DNA of 64,000 bases from Cryptomeria japonica (taxonomy: Eukaryota; Streptophyta; Pinopsida; Cupressales; Cupressaceae), in NCBI RefSeq assembly GCF_030272615.1, contig NC_081406.1, positions 458,890,072 through 458,954,071 on the forward strand, in the 5' to 3' direction. The notes beneath the pieces are model-generated. The model saw nothing but the letters and a program-made list of their open reading frames with translations, had not been told where the DNA came from and made no database searches. Both the position numbers and the translations under genes were made by a program. Of the stretch, positions 16,500-28,399 are shown in pieces; positions within the stretch are counted from its first letter, which is position 1, and each line of letters opens with the position of its first letter.

Positions 16500-17520
16500 T
16501 TCTCTTGAGACTTTAGGATACTCATCCACTCAAACATCAACACTCTCAATGATTCTTTGTGTCCGGTTGTTAAAACACTTATAGCCCTTACTCTTGGTGG
16601 AATAAACAAGAAATATACCTTCATCACTTTTAGCCTCAAACTTGCTAATATAATCACCTCTCTTAATAAAAAATTTGCTACCAAATATCTTAAAATAATC
16701 AACATTAGGTGATCTACCATACCAATATTCATAAGGAGTCTTGTCCTTACCTCTTTTTACCAAAATCCCGTTCATAGTGTAGATAGTTGTGCTGACACCT
16801 TCTCTCCAAAAAGTTTTCGCTACACCTCCTTGTATCAACATTGTCCTAGCAACTTCAACAACTGATTGGTTGTTTCTTTCTGCAATAACATTCTGTTGTG
16901 GTGTCCTCGGTACAGAAATCTGTCATTTGATACCATTCTCTTCACAATATCTAGTGAATTCTTAAGAAGTGAATTCTCTGCCTTGAGTTGTCCTTAGACA
17001 CTTTATCTTTTTTCCACTCTCCTTTTTAGCTAAGGCCCTGAATGCCTTGAATTTACCAAATGCCTCTATTTTATCCTTCAAGAATGTGACCCACATCATC
17101 CTTGAGCAATCACTAGTGAAGATCATAAAATATCTATCACCTTCAATACTTTTAGTCCTTATTGGTCCACATAGGTCTGTATGAACCAAATCTAACAGTT
17201 GCTCTGCTGAAAAAGACTTGCTCTTGAAAGTTGAGGATGTCATCTTTCCTAATTAACATTCCTTAGATAGAGCATTAACTGGTTTGTCCAATTGAGACAA
17301 ACCTCTCATTGACTTTGACTTACTCACTTTAACAATGTTATCAAAATTCAAATGACAAAATCTCCTATGCCAAAGCCAACTTTCATCTATTTTAGCAATT
17401 AAACAGTTGCTGACTTTAGGATTCAGGTGAAACAGGTTACATTTAGTTTTCTTGCCGGTTGCAATCAGTTCACCTTTGCTATCATAGATTTTGCACATAC
17501 CATTTTTAAACTCCAATGGA
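16500..17520 (-). pseudogene. Copia-1 integrase remnant, catalytic Asp lost
   Basis: Minus-strand frames 17516-17253, 17243-16962 and 16841-16530. The first holds the GAG-pre-integrase zinc-binding part (WLWHRRFCHLNFDN). The second starts the catalytic core: the first Asp is present in HTDLCGP, but at the second position the usual R-T/S-D-x-G-G-E-F reads RTTQGREF, so the second catalytic Asp is replaced by Thr. The third frame carries the C-terminal region (KTPYEYWYG, FKIFGSK). Stops separate the frames. The integrase would be inactive even if the frames were joined. Confidence 0.88.
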
Positions 17521-17576
17521 TATCCTCTGCCATTGAGTTGGGCAACATTGAACAGATTGTGCTTTGGACCTTCAAC

Positions 17577-18559
17577 CTAATAGACATCATCTGCACTGCT
17601 CTTTCCATTAATACAAATAGTTCCCTTACCTTTAATCATGCAGGGTGAGTCATTACCAAATCTTACAACTCCACCATCAAATTCCTTCAAAGAAAGAAAT
17701 TTGCTCTGATCACTGGTCATATGATGTGAACAACCACTATCAATGATCCAATCATCAGAATTATCCATGCGTGAAACTAAAGATTTCTGATCAAATAATT
17801 CTTTAATGGCTACAAACACAATGTCTTCATTAGCATCACCATCAGATTCCTCATCAGTGATACCACCATCAACTACAATAAGACAATCTCTTTTTCCTTT
17901 TCCCTTGTACTTCTTGAACTTGTCTCGCTTGTGGTCATTATCACCATTGGGACAATTACCATCTATGTGTCCAATCTTGTTGCATGCAAAACATTTCAAA
18001 GGTAATTTACCTCTATATTTACTGGTTCCTCTGGGCAACCACTTGGCCAACAAAGATTCAATCTAAAATAAATTATCTTCATCACTGGCTTCTTTGCTGG
18101 ATCTAGATTCATAACTATGACTGACATCTCTACTTTTTCTCATAGATGGGTTAGAAATAGAAGCTTTAAATGGTGATTTAGATTTCTGAACACTACCATC
18201 ATAACCATTTAATCCAAAAGCAGTAAGTTTACCAATGATGGAATCAAGGGCTACCTTGGTTTTGTCAATAGATTTCAACTCCTAAATGGCTGCAACTCAG
18301 ATAGCGTAGACTAGTAGCAAGGTTCTCAATACCTTACTACCTACTATGGCATCATCCATTTTACCACCAACACCCTTGATCTCACCAACTATCTCTTTTA
18401 TCCTCTGACCATACTATTGGATATTCTCACCTTCTGCCATCCGTATGTCATCAAAATTCCCTCTTAGACTCCTTCCTTGGCAATCTTCACATGTTCATTA
18501 TCGCTATAAATCTCTTCAAGTTTCTTCCATACCTCAGGTGTAGTCTCCAGACCATGAAC
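17577..18559 (-). pseudogene. Copia-1 gag C-terminus and protease
   Basis: The minus-strand frame 18053-17577 (158 residues) holds an intact CCHC zinc knuckle, CFACNKIGHIDGNC, then a basic and an acidic linker and the retropepsin active site WIIDSGCSHHM. The frame upstream (18278-18063) is the gag region before the knuckle (KVALDSIIGKLTAFGL). Further gag (UBN2-type, with EGENIQ- and PEVWKKLEEIY-like text) continues to 18559, where a solo LTR interrupts it. The protease active site is preserved, but stops at both ends of the frame break the polyprotein. Confidence 0.88.
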
Positions 18560-19594
18560 TGTTAAGACCCATAGGCAACTGAGAGGGGGGGGGGTGAACC
18601 AGTTGTCTATTAATTTCAACCCAAATATAATTTAACCAAACTTAATGTCAGTAGATAGTTTAGCAGTTAATAATAGTATCGGTAAAGTTTAATTCATGAA
18701 ACAGAAAGACAAATAACATACATAACACATAACATAGTTATTTGTACATGGAAACCCTGTAAGGGGAAAAACCACAATGGGAAACCTTACCCACAATCAG
18801 ATGATACTACTGCACATAGTATCTTTGTACAAATGGGGTCTACACATGCAAAAAGGTCAACTGCCTAGATCTCATTGCTCAATCACAAAATGGGAGTCAC
18901 ACTGACTATAATTGGATGGTTAAATCCAATGATAATGTACTGCTCAAAATAACATCCTCATATGTTGGATTCAGTACCAGTTAAGCTCTGTTTGTCTTCC
19001 TCATACCTTCCTTAAATCTTCAAATGATGTCTGTGTGTATAGCTCTACTTATATTCACATATATCTTATTACAATCCTTTTCCTTACTCCTCTACATAAT
19101 CTCACAACTGAGATCTTACATATATACCAAAACCTAAGAGTAGATGTGTAGGTCGACTCACTAAGATATTACAATAAAATCAATTACAAATGAATCAATA
19201 TGCGATGCATCATGTCAACTCAATACATTTACAATAGTAACAAAACATCTCCATAATGTGTCATGCTGATCTGGAATAGATAATGCTTGTCGGTCCATAA
19301 CCTAGACCTATTTTCTAGTAACAACAAATATGTAAACTCGATTGTACCAATAATCAAATCACCAAAACCAAGTGTCCAAACAATGTCTTTGACATAACCA
19401 AGTAGCCTCCAGATGATAACAGATCATCCTTAGTGCCAGTAAACAATATAACTTGTAGGTTAACCAGATACCGGTGACTGTGCATAAGTCACTGAACATG
19501 CCGGTGAACATAACCAAAGATCTCCACAAGGATAAGTGTTGACAAGTGTTGACATCAATGACAAAACCAATGCAACACATCCATAATACCAACA
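18560..19594 (-). mobile_element. Solo Copia-type LTR inserted in Copia-1 gag
   Basis: A 1035-bp block bounded by TGTTAAGACC on the left and CCAACA on the right, flanked on both sides by TGAAC (18555-18559 and 19595-19599). That is a 5-bp target duplication around TG...CA termini. The gag reading (EYVDVH) resumes on the other side. It has the same internal plan as the other Copia LTRs here (10-G run at 18585-18594 followed by TGAACC, then GGGAAAAACCACAATGGG-like text), but the sequence differs, so it is another family. Read with TGTTGG as the start it is on the minus strand. No internal region remains, so it is a product of LTR-LTR recombination. Confidence 0.9.
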
Positions 19595-19850
19595 TGAACA
19601 TCAACATATTCAGTATCAGATAAAGAACTGATAATAGCCTCTAGTGCTTGATTGTTTTCTTGTTGCTCTTTCTTCTGATCATCAATCATAATTCCAGTAG
19701 GTGCAACATATTGAGTATTAATATGTTCCCAGTATTGATTTCCAAGACACTTGATATAAATTTTCATTCTGTCACTCCATATCCTATACTTCTCTCTATT
19801 AAACTTTAGACCTTCCTTCTTCATCATGATTTACAAGATCTTTACCTCAA
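19595..19850 (-). pseudogene. Copia-1 gag N-terminus
   Basis: The minus-strand frame starting at 19827 opens MMKKEGLKFNREKY and continues through a W-S-D-R-M-K block typical of the N-terminus of Copia gag (DUF4219/UBN2 type). It reads to SSLSDTEYVDVH at the TGAAC duplication; the residues after that belong to the inserted solo LTR. The rest of gag lies beyond the insertion at 18559 and lower. Confidence 0.85.
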
Positions 19851-19884
19851 GTTGTTAGGATTAGACCTTAGAGGACCTAAGAAC

Positions 19885-19898
19885 TTGGCTCTGATACA
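19885..19898 (-). other. Copia-1 primer-binding site (initiator tRNA-Met)
   Basis: On the minus strand TGTATCAGAGCCAA lies a few bases inside the 5' LTR. It matches the usual plant Copia site TGGTATCAGAGC except for one G-to-T change. It fixes the 5' LTR boundary at 19902. Confidence 0.85.
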
Positions 19899-19901
19899 AA
19901 T

Positions 19902-21311
19902 TGATGGTATTATGAAAGAACAAAGATCTGGTCAACTAATGAGGGGGGGGGGGGGTGAATCAGTAGATAGAAAAACTGATAAAACTTCATGAATCTCAAA
20001 ATCAATCTCTCAAAGTAAACTTAGAACTATCAATGCAATATCTTTGTCAAGATAAAAACTGTCAAACTAAACTAGTTGACTATTACAATAGATAACGATA
20101 ATCAACTTGAAACTTATAACCATTCAAATACTTTTACTGATATAAGTAAAACTTCATTTCATATTGTTGTCGGTTATTATGACTTATCAAAGTGGAATAA
20201 GTAGTTAAGAAAATCAACCCTAGAAACATAGCCACAAAAACATTCACCACTTGACACAATATTTTTGACATGGAAACCCAAATGGAAAAAACCATGGTGA
20301 GATGGAACTCATAAGAAAGTTTGAACTCTTCAGAAGTTTGCCTTGTTAGGAGCCAAGCCTGTTAAAGGTTTACAAAAGGTCTTGTTAAGAATTGATCCTA
20401 TTAGGAACCACTCGGTTAAGGGATTGACTATATGCCTTGTTAGAAGAAATACCTTGTAAGGAGTAACCCTTGTGAAGGATTTAGAATCCACGATAATGGA
20501 TCACCTTGTTATAGGATTTGAATAACACCAAGCTTGTTAGAGCTTACCCAGCTAGGGGATTTAATTGGTATAATTATTAGAAAACAATAGGAGTTTTCTG
20601 ATCTGTTTGAATAACCCTTCACTTGCTTGTTCAAATCCTTTTCATGCTACTATCTTCCTTTACTCAAACTGCAGATACATCATCCAATTCAGCAACCACA
20701 CATTCAATTCAACTTTGCCAACACACTCAAACTAAACAAATCATTGACCTTATAAACAAATCAACTAGGTCGGTAACACAACAAAAACTTAATTCTCATA
20801 GAGATTACAAACAAGTAGGTTTAAGTATGACTGTTGGATTATATAACAATCTCTACACATCATTCAAGAAAGTCTCAACTGCTCCTTGATCACCACTTCA
20901 TCAATCTCAGTAACTCATCACCTACTTTGCATTATATGCAATATACTTTCTCATTCCCAATACAAAAAAAATGTTCCCTCAACATGCCAAAATCACTTTG
21001 AAACTCTCTTCATACAATATGCATATGTGTCATAATCATCACCACTCATCATCAAGTCATAAACCAATATAACCAATTCACCAAACTTAATTGGTTAGGG
21101 TTTATCAAAACAACAAGTAGGGTTTACTAGTTCAACCCTCCAATACTTAGCAATACCAATTCACTCCACAAACTTTCCTACCAGTTACAGTTCCTTCAAT
21201 TAGCTCTTCCTACCGTTTACAAAACATCATTACAATAATAACATTACCAGTTAATTGATATCAATGACAACATAACATATCATTAATGCAATCTTCATGC
21301 AAATGCCAATA
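19902..21311 (-). repeat. Copia-1 5' LTR
   Basis: Homologous along its length to 12904-14322. The plus-strand G-run is 13 long (19943-19955). The outer end has decayed from TG to TA (plus strand CCAATA), directly followed by the target duplication TTGAC at 21312-21316. Confidence 0.92.
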
Positions 21312-21316
21312 TTGAC

Positions 21317-21800
21317 TATGGAGAAAATAATGACCATAATAATTGTGGTTTAGGATCTCCTTGTAAAATGAAATAAATAAAGGTACATTAGGAGGTGAAA
21401 TTTTATGAATAATAGTCATAAATGTTTTTTTGTAGAAGTATGGGAAAAAGGAACAAACATGCAAGTTGTATCCATAGGATCTATATCCATAAGTGTATAC
21501 ATCACATAATTAGTTGTATGTTTGAATACCTATTAGTGTTCAATATTTTTAGATTGTGCATGCATTGAAATACTATTAGCATATCTTTTTCAATTTCATT
21601 CTAGTGGAGCAACCTAGCAATTTCCCTCATGATTCATACAATTCATATGAATTATATTATATTATCAATGAGACTTACAATTTTATGCTTCAATACCACA
21701 CAAGTGTATGTATGGTGTAAATTAACTCTATGAAATTTGTAGAGGGATTATTCATTATAACAATCAAATAATCCTTAAGAGGAATCCACTACATTAATAG
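21317..21800. other. Unassigned sequence between Copia-1 and Gypsy-1
   Basis: AT-rich, no gene. It is the original host DNA to the right of the Copia-1 insertion and ends at the start of the Gypsy-1 LTR. Confidence 0.55.
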
Positions 21801-22545
21801 TGTAGACACTTAGAATTGTCCTACTTAATTAAATAATTTTTTATTTATTTAACGAATTCATTAATCCTCTTCTAAGCCTTTCCTCATTTAAATAAATACT
21901 TTTATTTATTTAAATTTTCCTTTTCGTAAATTAAATAAATACTTATTTATTTAATTGATCCCATTTCCTCTACTAATTAAATAAATCTTTATTTATTTAA
22001 TTAATTCATTAGCCTTTTCTATCCATGACACATGTCATTCATCTCTTAATTCCTACACTACCTACCCCCTTTATCATTTTATTATTTCCTCTACCTACCC
22101 TCTAATCCTAGCCGACCATTTATATTTACACCTCTTAATCGTATCCCTCCATTTCTTAAAGTGTCTTCTATATAAGAGGATGCTTCTTTCATTATGAACC
22201 CTAATCATTCAAATCAACTAATGAGCATTCTAATCAATCTTATGCAATCAAGCCTTTTTGAGATCAAACTATCAAGTACATTTTCATTTTCTGTTGAGCT
22301 CTTGTGCATACATAAAATCTGAGAGCAAATATATCAAGCAAGATCAATGGAGATAAGAAGAATGAAGATTCAAACCCTAGTTGACATGTGATGGTATAAT
22401 CTTTTTGATTTTTTTGATTTGCATTGTCTTAAGTAATCTTCATATCTTATGGTGGATCTTTGTTGTTGTTAGGCTAGGGTTTTGTGGTTGAATTTATTTA
22501 GTCTTTCAATATTGTTGTTCCATATTCCAGATTTCACCATACACA
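21801..22545 (+). repeat. Gypsy-1 5' LTR
   Basis: Starts TGTAGACACTTAGAATTG and ends CCATACACA. The first 220 bp contain four AT hairpins of the form AATTAAATAAAT-loop-ATTTATTTAATT. A TATA-like TATATAAGAGG follows near 22171, where the U3/R limit would be. A diverged copy lies in inverted orientation at 30883-31595, which confirms both ends. Confidence 0.9.
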
Positions 22546-22548
22546 TTT

Positions 22549-22566
22549 TGGCACACCCAGTGGGAC
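22549..22566 (+). other. Gypsy-1 primer-binding site
   Basis: TGGCACACCCAGTGGGAC lies three bases after the LTR end. It has the layout TGGC-x-(A/C)-CCxxxGGGGA seen in plant Gypsy elements, but I cannot name the tRNA with certainty. Confidence 0.65.
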
Positions 22567-24862
22567 TCTTTTCCCTTTTGCATTTAACATCTTTTATTGC
22601 AGATTTTGTGTTTTTGAACTTCCAGATCTGACATTTTCTGATGACATTTCAACTTTTTGCGTCTACACCCTCTGAAATCATGTTTTTGTTTTTCTGTCGT
22701 GTCTACACTTTCCAAAATCCCATCTATGTTCCCGACAACATTTTTAGTTTCTAGATCACAGGTTTTCATTTCAGTCACGTCTATGCAGTCTTTAGGGGCG
22801 TTTGTGAGTTTAAATCATGTCCACGCATTCCAAAATTGAGTTTGTATTCTTGACAACATTTTTATTTTCCAGATTGTAGTTTTTCATTTCAGTCATGTTT
22901 ATGCAGTATTCAGGGGAGTCTATGAGTTTAAATCAAGTTTGTGTTTGGTTTAATAGCACTTGTGTTCTCTGCATTTTTTTTTGTGTTCTGCATTTTTCAG
23001 TTCCTCACTTAGGGTTTCTATTTCATCATTTTGTCTTGCATTTAGGGTTTTAGATCTGGTTCATTTAAGCTAATATCTTGTGATCCAACTAATGAAGTGG
23101 TGTAATTTTTTTTTGGAAGAAAATCATGAATCAAAGGCCCCTATTTTTCACAAAGTATTTTGGGATTTTTTAAAAATAAACCTAACTTGTTTGCTTGCAG
23201 GAAGGGGTAATTATTTGAAACAACCCAAATTACTAACAAATATTTGTTACAGGGCCTTGGCATGGGTTTGATTTTGATTTTCATTGTGTGCTTTGTTTTC
23301 ATAGATTAGCAAACACTTCAATTGGTACACTAAAATTGAACCAATGTCTTTTTTATCTTGAGCAATAGGCTCTTTGTGTTTAATCTTTATCTACCTCCCC
23401 ACATGGTCACTAGGACTACTAGTGAGGAGGGAATGACCCAAGTGGTAGCGAGGCAATACCCCCTCTTCTGAACCACTATAAAGAACTGTATCCATGGTGA
23501 AATCCATAGGTAACATGTGTTGATTAGTCCACACCGATACTATGTCTCCCCATAAACCTGTTTGATCAAATTTATTTGATAAATAGTAGGGCATAACCCC
23601 TACAGGCTGGGAGCCTTCTATAATTACAGAGTTGAAAATGTCACATGTATGGCCACACAAGCAGATGCCCTTACTGACACCTTTTTGTTTCAGAAAGATA
23701 AAATCCTTCTAGTTGCTGGGATAGGAGGTTGGACCTCTGGAGTGGCCCACAAACATACAGTTCTTAGTAGAGGTACAAAGTTCGCCATGAGGAGTTTTCA
23801 TGGGGACTAGTGCTTGGCTGCCCCAGAGAAGTGAGTGTCGAGGGTGTAGCTAGTGGGGTCAAGCACCTAAGTATCCTCTTTGAATAGTGTATCCTTGGGG
23901 GAAACCCAATGTGGGATCAACAACTATTTTCCTGGCCAACCATAAGAATTGTGCTTGTCTTCTTTTAAACATTCAAACATTCAAGGCCAACCATGAAAAT
24001 ATTGTGTCATTTGTCTCTTCAAGTGTATGCAAAACATTTTTACATCAAACAACACACTTTATTTTGAGTCATTTTGAGTCTAAATGCTTGCAAACATAGA
24101 GTCCTCATCAACATTGTGTCCTCTTGTCATGAAAAAATGGTCAAAGATTTAGATTTGGTCACAACAACAACTTCACAAATTGGAAAAATTGCAATCGGGC
24201 TTTATAAACGTGTTTGTGTCTAATAGAAATACATGTGTACTTTAACCGCACCTGTGTAGGACAGCAACACGTTCGTGTCATCATGCAAACTGTATATTCA
24301 CAAGATTCTCATAATCGTGCTTGTACAATATCTAGTCAAGTTTGTCTTTAATAACTGTGTGTGTGAAGGATGCATGCAAACCTATGTTCAATATTGGGAA
24401 AACTTACAATCCAATGAACAAGAGCAATCAGTTTCAGAATTCTTGAGATTCCTAGGTTATTTCTCTAGGTTTTTATCTACCATTCAACCTATTTTTCGGT
24501 CTCACAGAGTTCATCATTGATTTACACCTTGAATTACATTCACATTTTTCTAAACTCACTTGCTTGTCCCCATCTTATTTTTTCAACACAATACATACAA
24601 CAACATTTTGCTAAGTGGTCCCTCATCAAGGTCTATCACTTTTGGGTCTCATTTGGTCTTACATGGAGTCAAGGTCAACTTACTTCATCAAGAGATCTAT
24701 CATCTCTTTGGAATTCACTCCTACTCTACTACATACATACTTGGTCTTACACTTTGACATAGCAAATACACCTCAGATTCATTTACATTCCATCCAACTC
24801 TTGGTCTTCCATACTATTTCAATTTTCATCTAGTCTCACACGTCTTGGTCAAGACCTAGTTC
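22567..24862 (+). other. Gypsy-1 leader (untranslated), with a 118-bp repeat
   Basis: About 2.3 kb without a supported gene. At 22640-22940 a unit of 118 bp occurs twice or slightly more (GACAACATTTTTA at 22734 and 22852; TTTCATTTCAGTCA and GAGTTTAAATCA recur at the same spacing). The 23390-23930 part reads like a Tat-type Gypsy leader, ending in a GGGGGAAACCCAATGTGGGA block. The short frames here (for example 23391-23660 minus) overlap no recognisable domain. Confidence 0.6.
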
Positions 24863-26232
24863 ATGGTTGAAACCTGTTCCCAAAAATATAGAATGGAAGC
24901 TAAAGAGGCTCAAGACTCTGCAAATATGAGTGGCTATGAGTACGACAATCATATCTTTTTCAATTTTGACCATACCACATTACTTGACATGGACATCTAT
25001 AGAAACATTTACAATATTGAGAACACGGATAATACAAACAATCATTATGCACAAGATGACAATATGGATAAAACTTCAGTACACTTAGCAGAGGTGGGAG
25101 ATGCAATCATGGATCCTCATTTCAACAAGATGATACAAGAAATCATGAGAAGAGAGATAATATTTCCTACAAGTGATGGCACAAAGTGGAGCTAAGATAC
25201 ATCTCATGAACAATTTTGTCTATGCAGACCCCTGTGGAAATCTTATGTGGATAAATACATCCAACCACACACCAATACTAAGGTCCAAATACAAAGAACT
25301 TGGATACCCAGAGGAATGCTCAAAATTTGGATACAAGAAAACCCCATGTCAAATTTGGGGGCAATACACAAGAGAAAAATCATGATATGCCTTATGACCC
25401 TATATCGGGTGGTCCCTACATTCATTATCATTATAGACCCCCTCCATATGAACATGTTTATGATCAATACCATCCATACATGCATTATCCTCCTCCTCCA
25501 CCCAGTGGATCAGGCATGGGATATGGTCCAAGAATTCAGACTCCACCCAAAAACAATTTGGAACAATAGAACAAGGACTTACAAAAGAAGATTGAGGACA
25601 TCAATACACCTAAACCAGCTTACACAATGAGAGATATATGTCCTTATCCATTTGATACAAAAATTCCAATGCTTCCATTTCCTACACACTTTGTAACACC
25701 AAACTTTGAAAATTACAGAGGCAAAGGGGACCCTAAGGCACATATAAGACAATTTTTCACAGCTTGCATTGAGGTAGCAGCAGAAGAAACATACTTGATG
25801 AGATTGTTTCCACAAAGCTTAGGTGAACAATCTATGGAATGGTTCTCCCAACTTCCACCTAGAATTAAGTCATGGGGTGACTTAGCAGAGGCATTTATCC
25901 AACATTTCTCATATAACATAGAGACAGATATATCAATTGCCACTTTCTGTAATACCAAACACAAAGTTGGGGAGTCCTTTTCATCATTCTTACAAAGATT
26001 GAGGAATTTAGCCAGCAAATGCTCTTGTGAAATTCCACAAAAACAATTGGTAGAGATGTTTACACAAAATGTCAATAGCGAAAGTGGTTTTGACTTGAGG
26101 AAAGCTTGTTTGTGCACTTTTAAGGAAGTCATTGAGAGAGGCTTAGCAACTGAGAAGGTCTTAATTGAGAAAGGTATCATCAAGATATTTTTAAAAAATA
26201 AAGAAGATTTTAAAGGAAAATACAAGCCATGA
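24863..26232 (+). pseudogene. Gypsy-1 gag with an internal amber codon
   Basis: Plus-strand gag in pieces. The frame 25300-25569 is the Pro/Tyr/His-rich N-terminal part (HYRPPPYEHVYDQY, then GSGMGYGPR) and ends in TAG at 25567-25569. The same frame continues without further stops through a short linker into 25627-26232, the Retrotrans_gag capsid domain (YPFDTKIPMLPFP, FENYRGKGDPKAHI, MRLFPQSLGEQSMEWFSQLPP, RLRNLASKC). So only one amber codon separates the two parts. The frame 24863-25195 upstream may be the very N-terminus but is out of frame with the rest. The gag protein would form the virus-like particle core in the cytoplasm. Confidence 0.85.
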
Positions 26233-27081
26233 TTTTGGAACAAGAAAAAGAACACAGTAAATGATGGCGTTGTTGATGCTAACACAGTGAGACCAAAAAC
26301 CACTCTTTTAGGACCAAGTTCTTCTACAAACAACCAAGTAAATACACAAGGAACTTCAAAACCATGAAGGAAATATACCCCATTGGGAGAACCACTTGAG
26401 TTAGCTTTTAGGAATCTAGTAGCAAACAAGCTAATAAAAATTCCAGACAATCCTCTATATGAACCAAAATTCAAACCAAATTGGTGGAATGATGATAAGT
26501 ACTGTGAATATCACAAGACAAAGGGACATAAAATAGGAAATTGCCACCACTTGAAGAAAATTATAAAGGATCTTATTGATAGAGCTGACATTGAGATTAA
26601 TGGACATACATCCAATCAAGAACATCTAATGTTTAAGGAACCATTCCCCAAACATGACAAGGGAAAAGCCAAAGCCACAGATAATCAAGCCAACTATACC
26701 AAACTGTCCTATGACTATGATTCAACTGTTAACTACATTTCAATGGACAACCATGTTTCTACTATTATCGTAAAGGACAAAACACCTGGAAGTTCTACCC
26801 AAAGAACCAAAGTTGTCCTAAAAGGAATTGTACCTTCTTCTAAATCCACCCTTGAATGTAATGTCACAACTCGTCGAGGTAAGGTCACCCTGCAAGGTGC
26901 TCCAACTAGAACCACCACTTCGTCTTCAACCAAACTTGAGTACAAACTAGTAGAACAGTTTGGGAAGACACCCGCGCTTATCTCAATCCTTGAATTGTTA
27001 CGTATCTCTCCTTCGCATAAAGCCATACTTGACAAAGTCCTAAGAGAAACTTATGTACCCACTGATCTAAACATGGACTAG
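26233..27081 (+). pseudogene. Gypsy-1 gag C-terminus with zinc knuckle-like motif
   Basis: The open frame 26383-27081 (232 residues) contains CEYHKTKGHKIGNCHHLK at about residues 40-57. The C-x2-H-x3-GH-x4-C spacing is the knuckle variant of Tat-type Gypsy gag proteins. The capsid frame upstream ends at 26232, so a stop or frameshift lies between 26233 and 26382. The rest is basic and Ser/Thr-rich, and links to the protease. The 253-codon frame on the opposite strand (26474-25713) is a shadow of this gene. Confidence 0.78.
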
Positions 27082-27590
27082 TTTCAAGCCATGGTGGGAT
27101 ACCTTTTCATTCCACATACCCTCACATTTATAGAATCCGATGAGGCATCCATAACGTAGCCTCATAATGCACCTCTACATATTGAAGCCTTTATCTATAA
27201 AAAATGCATCAAACGAGTCCTGATAGATGGGGGATCTGGTCTCAATATATATACTTTGAACACAATAACACAATTGGAATACTCGGATAAAGTTGTGAAT
27301 GCTACAAAGTAAATTACCATCAAGGCATATGATGATGAAGAGTGTTCATCTAAAGGCATAGTCACTTTATCTCTTAGAGTTGGGCTAGTAACTAAGGATC
27401 TGGTTTGTCAAGTCCTTGATCTAGATCTCACATACAATACAATATTGGGACGCCCATGGATTCACAAAATGAGAGTCATTCCCTCAACATATTATTAATG
27501 TATCAAATTCCCATACAATGGAGTTGAAGTGATCATCAAAGGCGGCCTGAATATGTTGATATATTGCAACAACCTTTGAAAGTTGCGACA
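27082..27590 (+). pseudogene. Gypsy-1 aspartic protease remnant
   Basis: Translation of this stretch on the plus strand, across stops, shows a retropepsin-type active site (VLIDGGSGLNIY near 27215-27255) and, about 70 residues later, the ILGRPWIH block near 27445. Both are hallmarks of the protease of Tat-lineage Gypsy elements. Stops at 27081, near 27157 (TAG) and 27310 (TAA) break it, so no long frame exists. It would cleave the element's own polyprotein. Confidence 0.75.
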
Positions 27591-28068
27591 TAGAGCAGAA
27601 ATAACAATACCAGTCAATCAAGAGGCTATTCGTTCATCAACATATGTGGATCCAGAATCCTTGATAGCTTCAACATCCAAACAAACAAAGCTCAAAGAAA
27701 AGTTCAAGATTAAAGATATGGGATGTGGTGAGTATATCTTTCATGTTGATCAACTCCCATTATTTCCTAAGGTATTTGGTCAACATGAAAAACCTACAAA
27801 CAGTTTGCAATGCCAAGGAATTGGGTGTGAGCCACCTAGCATTGTGATTACTAAGTCTGAATGCAAATCTCCTCTAGTGGTGCAAGAAGCTCTTGATATC
27901 AATAGTCCTAAGAGTGGTTCCAATGAGGAATCTATTGAGTGTATCGTCATCCCTCTTGATAACTCACATAGCTTTACCATTTCATCCATTCATTCCATTT
28001 CCACTTATCTCCCAGTGTTGGATCAACAACAATCACAAAATCCTATACTCATTGGGGATCAAAATTGA
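27583..28068 (+). CDS. Gypsy-1 protease-RT spacer ORF (161 codons)
   Basis: An open frame after the protease. It begins MRHRAEITIPVNQEA and contains KFKIKDMGCGEYIFHVDQLP. I recognise no enzymatic domain; it occupies the place of the variable spacer between protease and reverse transcriptase in long Gypsy elements. It ends at 28068 and the expected reverse transcriptase does not follow. It is treated as an element remnant, not as an independent gene. Confidence 0.5.
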   Translation: MRHRAEITIPVNQEAIRSSTYVDPESLIASTSKQTKLKEKFKIKDMGCGEYIFHVDQLPLFPKVFGQHEKPTNSLQCQGIGCEPPSIVITKSECKSPLVVQEALDINSPKSGSNEESIECIVIPLDNSHSFTISSIHSISTYLPVLDQQQSQNPILIGDQN

Positions 28069-28399
28069 AGTTATGAAAAGAAAAATCTAAAATTCAAAAA
28101 TAAAGGAAAGTCCTCTAGTCCAAATCAAAATCAAAAGCTATTGGACTCTACAAAAATCAAGGTCAAGGATAAAAATCCTATGTAAGAAAAAGAGCAAGAG
28201 ATTATCTCCTCTAATATCAAAATAACTGGGGGCAAAATTTCTACAATTTCAAGTAAAAAAGAATACTTGTTGATCCTAAGTTTCCATCATGCCATCCTAC
28301 TTTCACTTCTTTTCACAATCATAAGCCTTCATAACTCATCCACTTTCTCCACACATCCATTACCTTTTGGCAATACATCATGTCAATAGACCTTTAATG

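Larger units (their letters stand above)
12904..21311 (-). mobile_element. Copia-1: Ty1/Copia LTR retrotransposon, defective
   Basis: A complete but decayed Ty1/Copia element read on the minus strand. The 5-bp target duplication TTGAC is present at 12899-12903 and 21312-21316. The LTRs (12904-14322 and 19902-21311) are about 1.4 kb and clearly homologous, with substitutions and indels that point to an old insertion. A primer-binding site against initiator tRNA-Met follows the 5' LTR and a polypurine tract precedes the 3' LTR. Gag, protease, integrase, reverse transcriptase and RNase H follow in Copia order. The coding part is broken by stops and frameshifts, one integrase catalytic Asp is lost, and a foreign solo LTR lies in gag, so the element cannot move by itself. 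Confidence 0.95.

Noticed and set aside
22640-22940. Regular repeats that could suggest a CRISPR array
   Set aside because: The unit is 118 bp, diverged and without unique spacers; it is a tandem duplication in a Gypsy leader in plant DNA.
25713-26474. 253-codon open frame on the minus strand
   Set aside because: It lies exactly opposite the Gypsy-1 gag domain, whose family and motifs are clear on the plus strand. The antisense frame has no domain.
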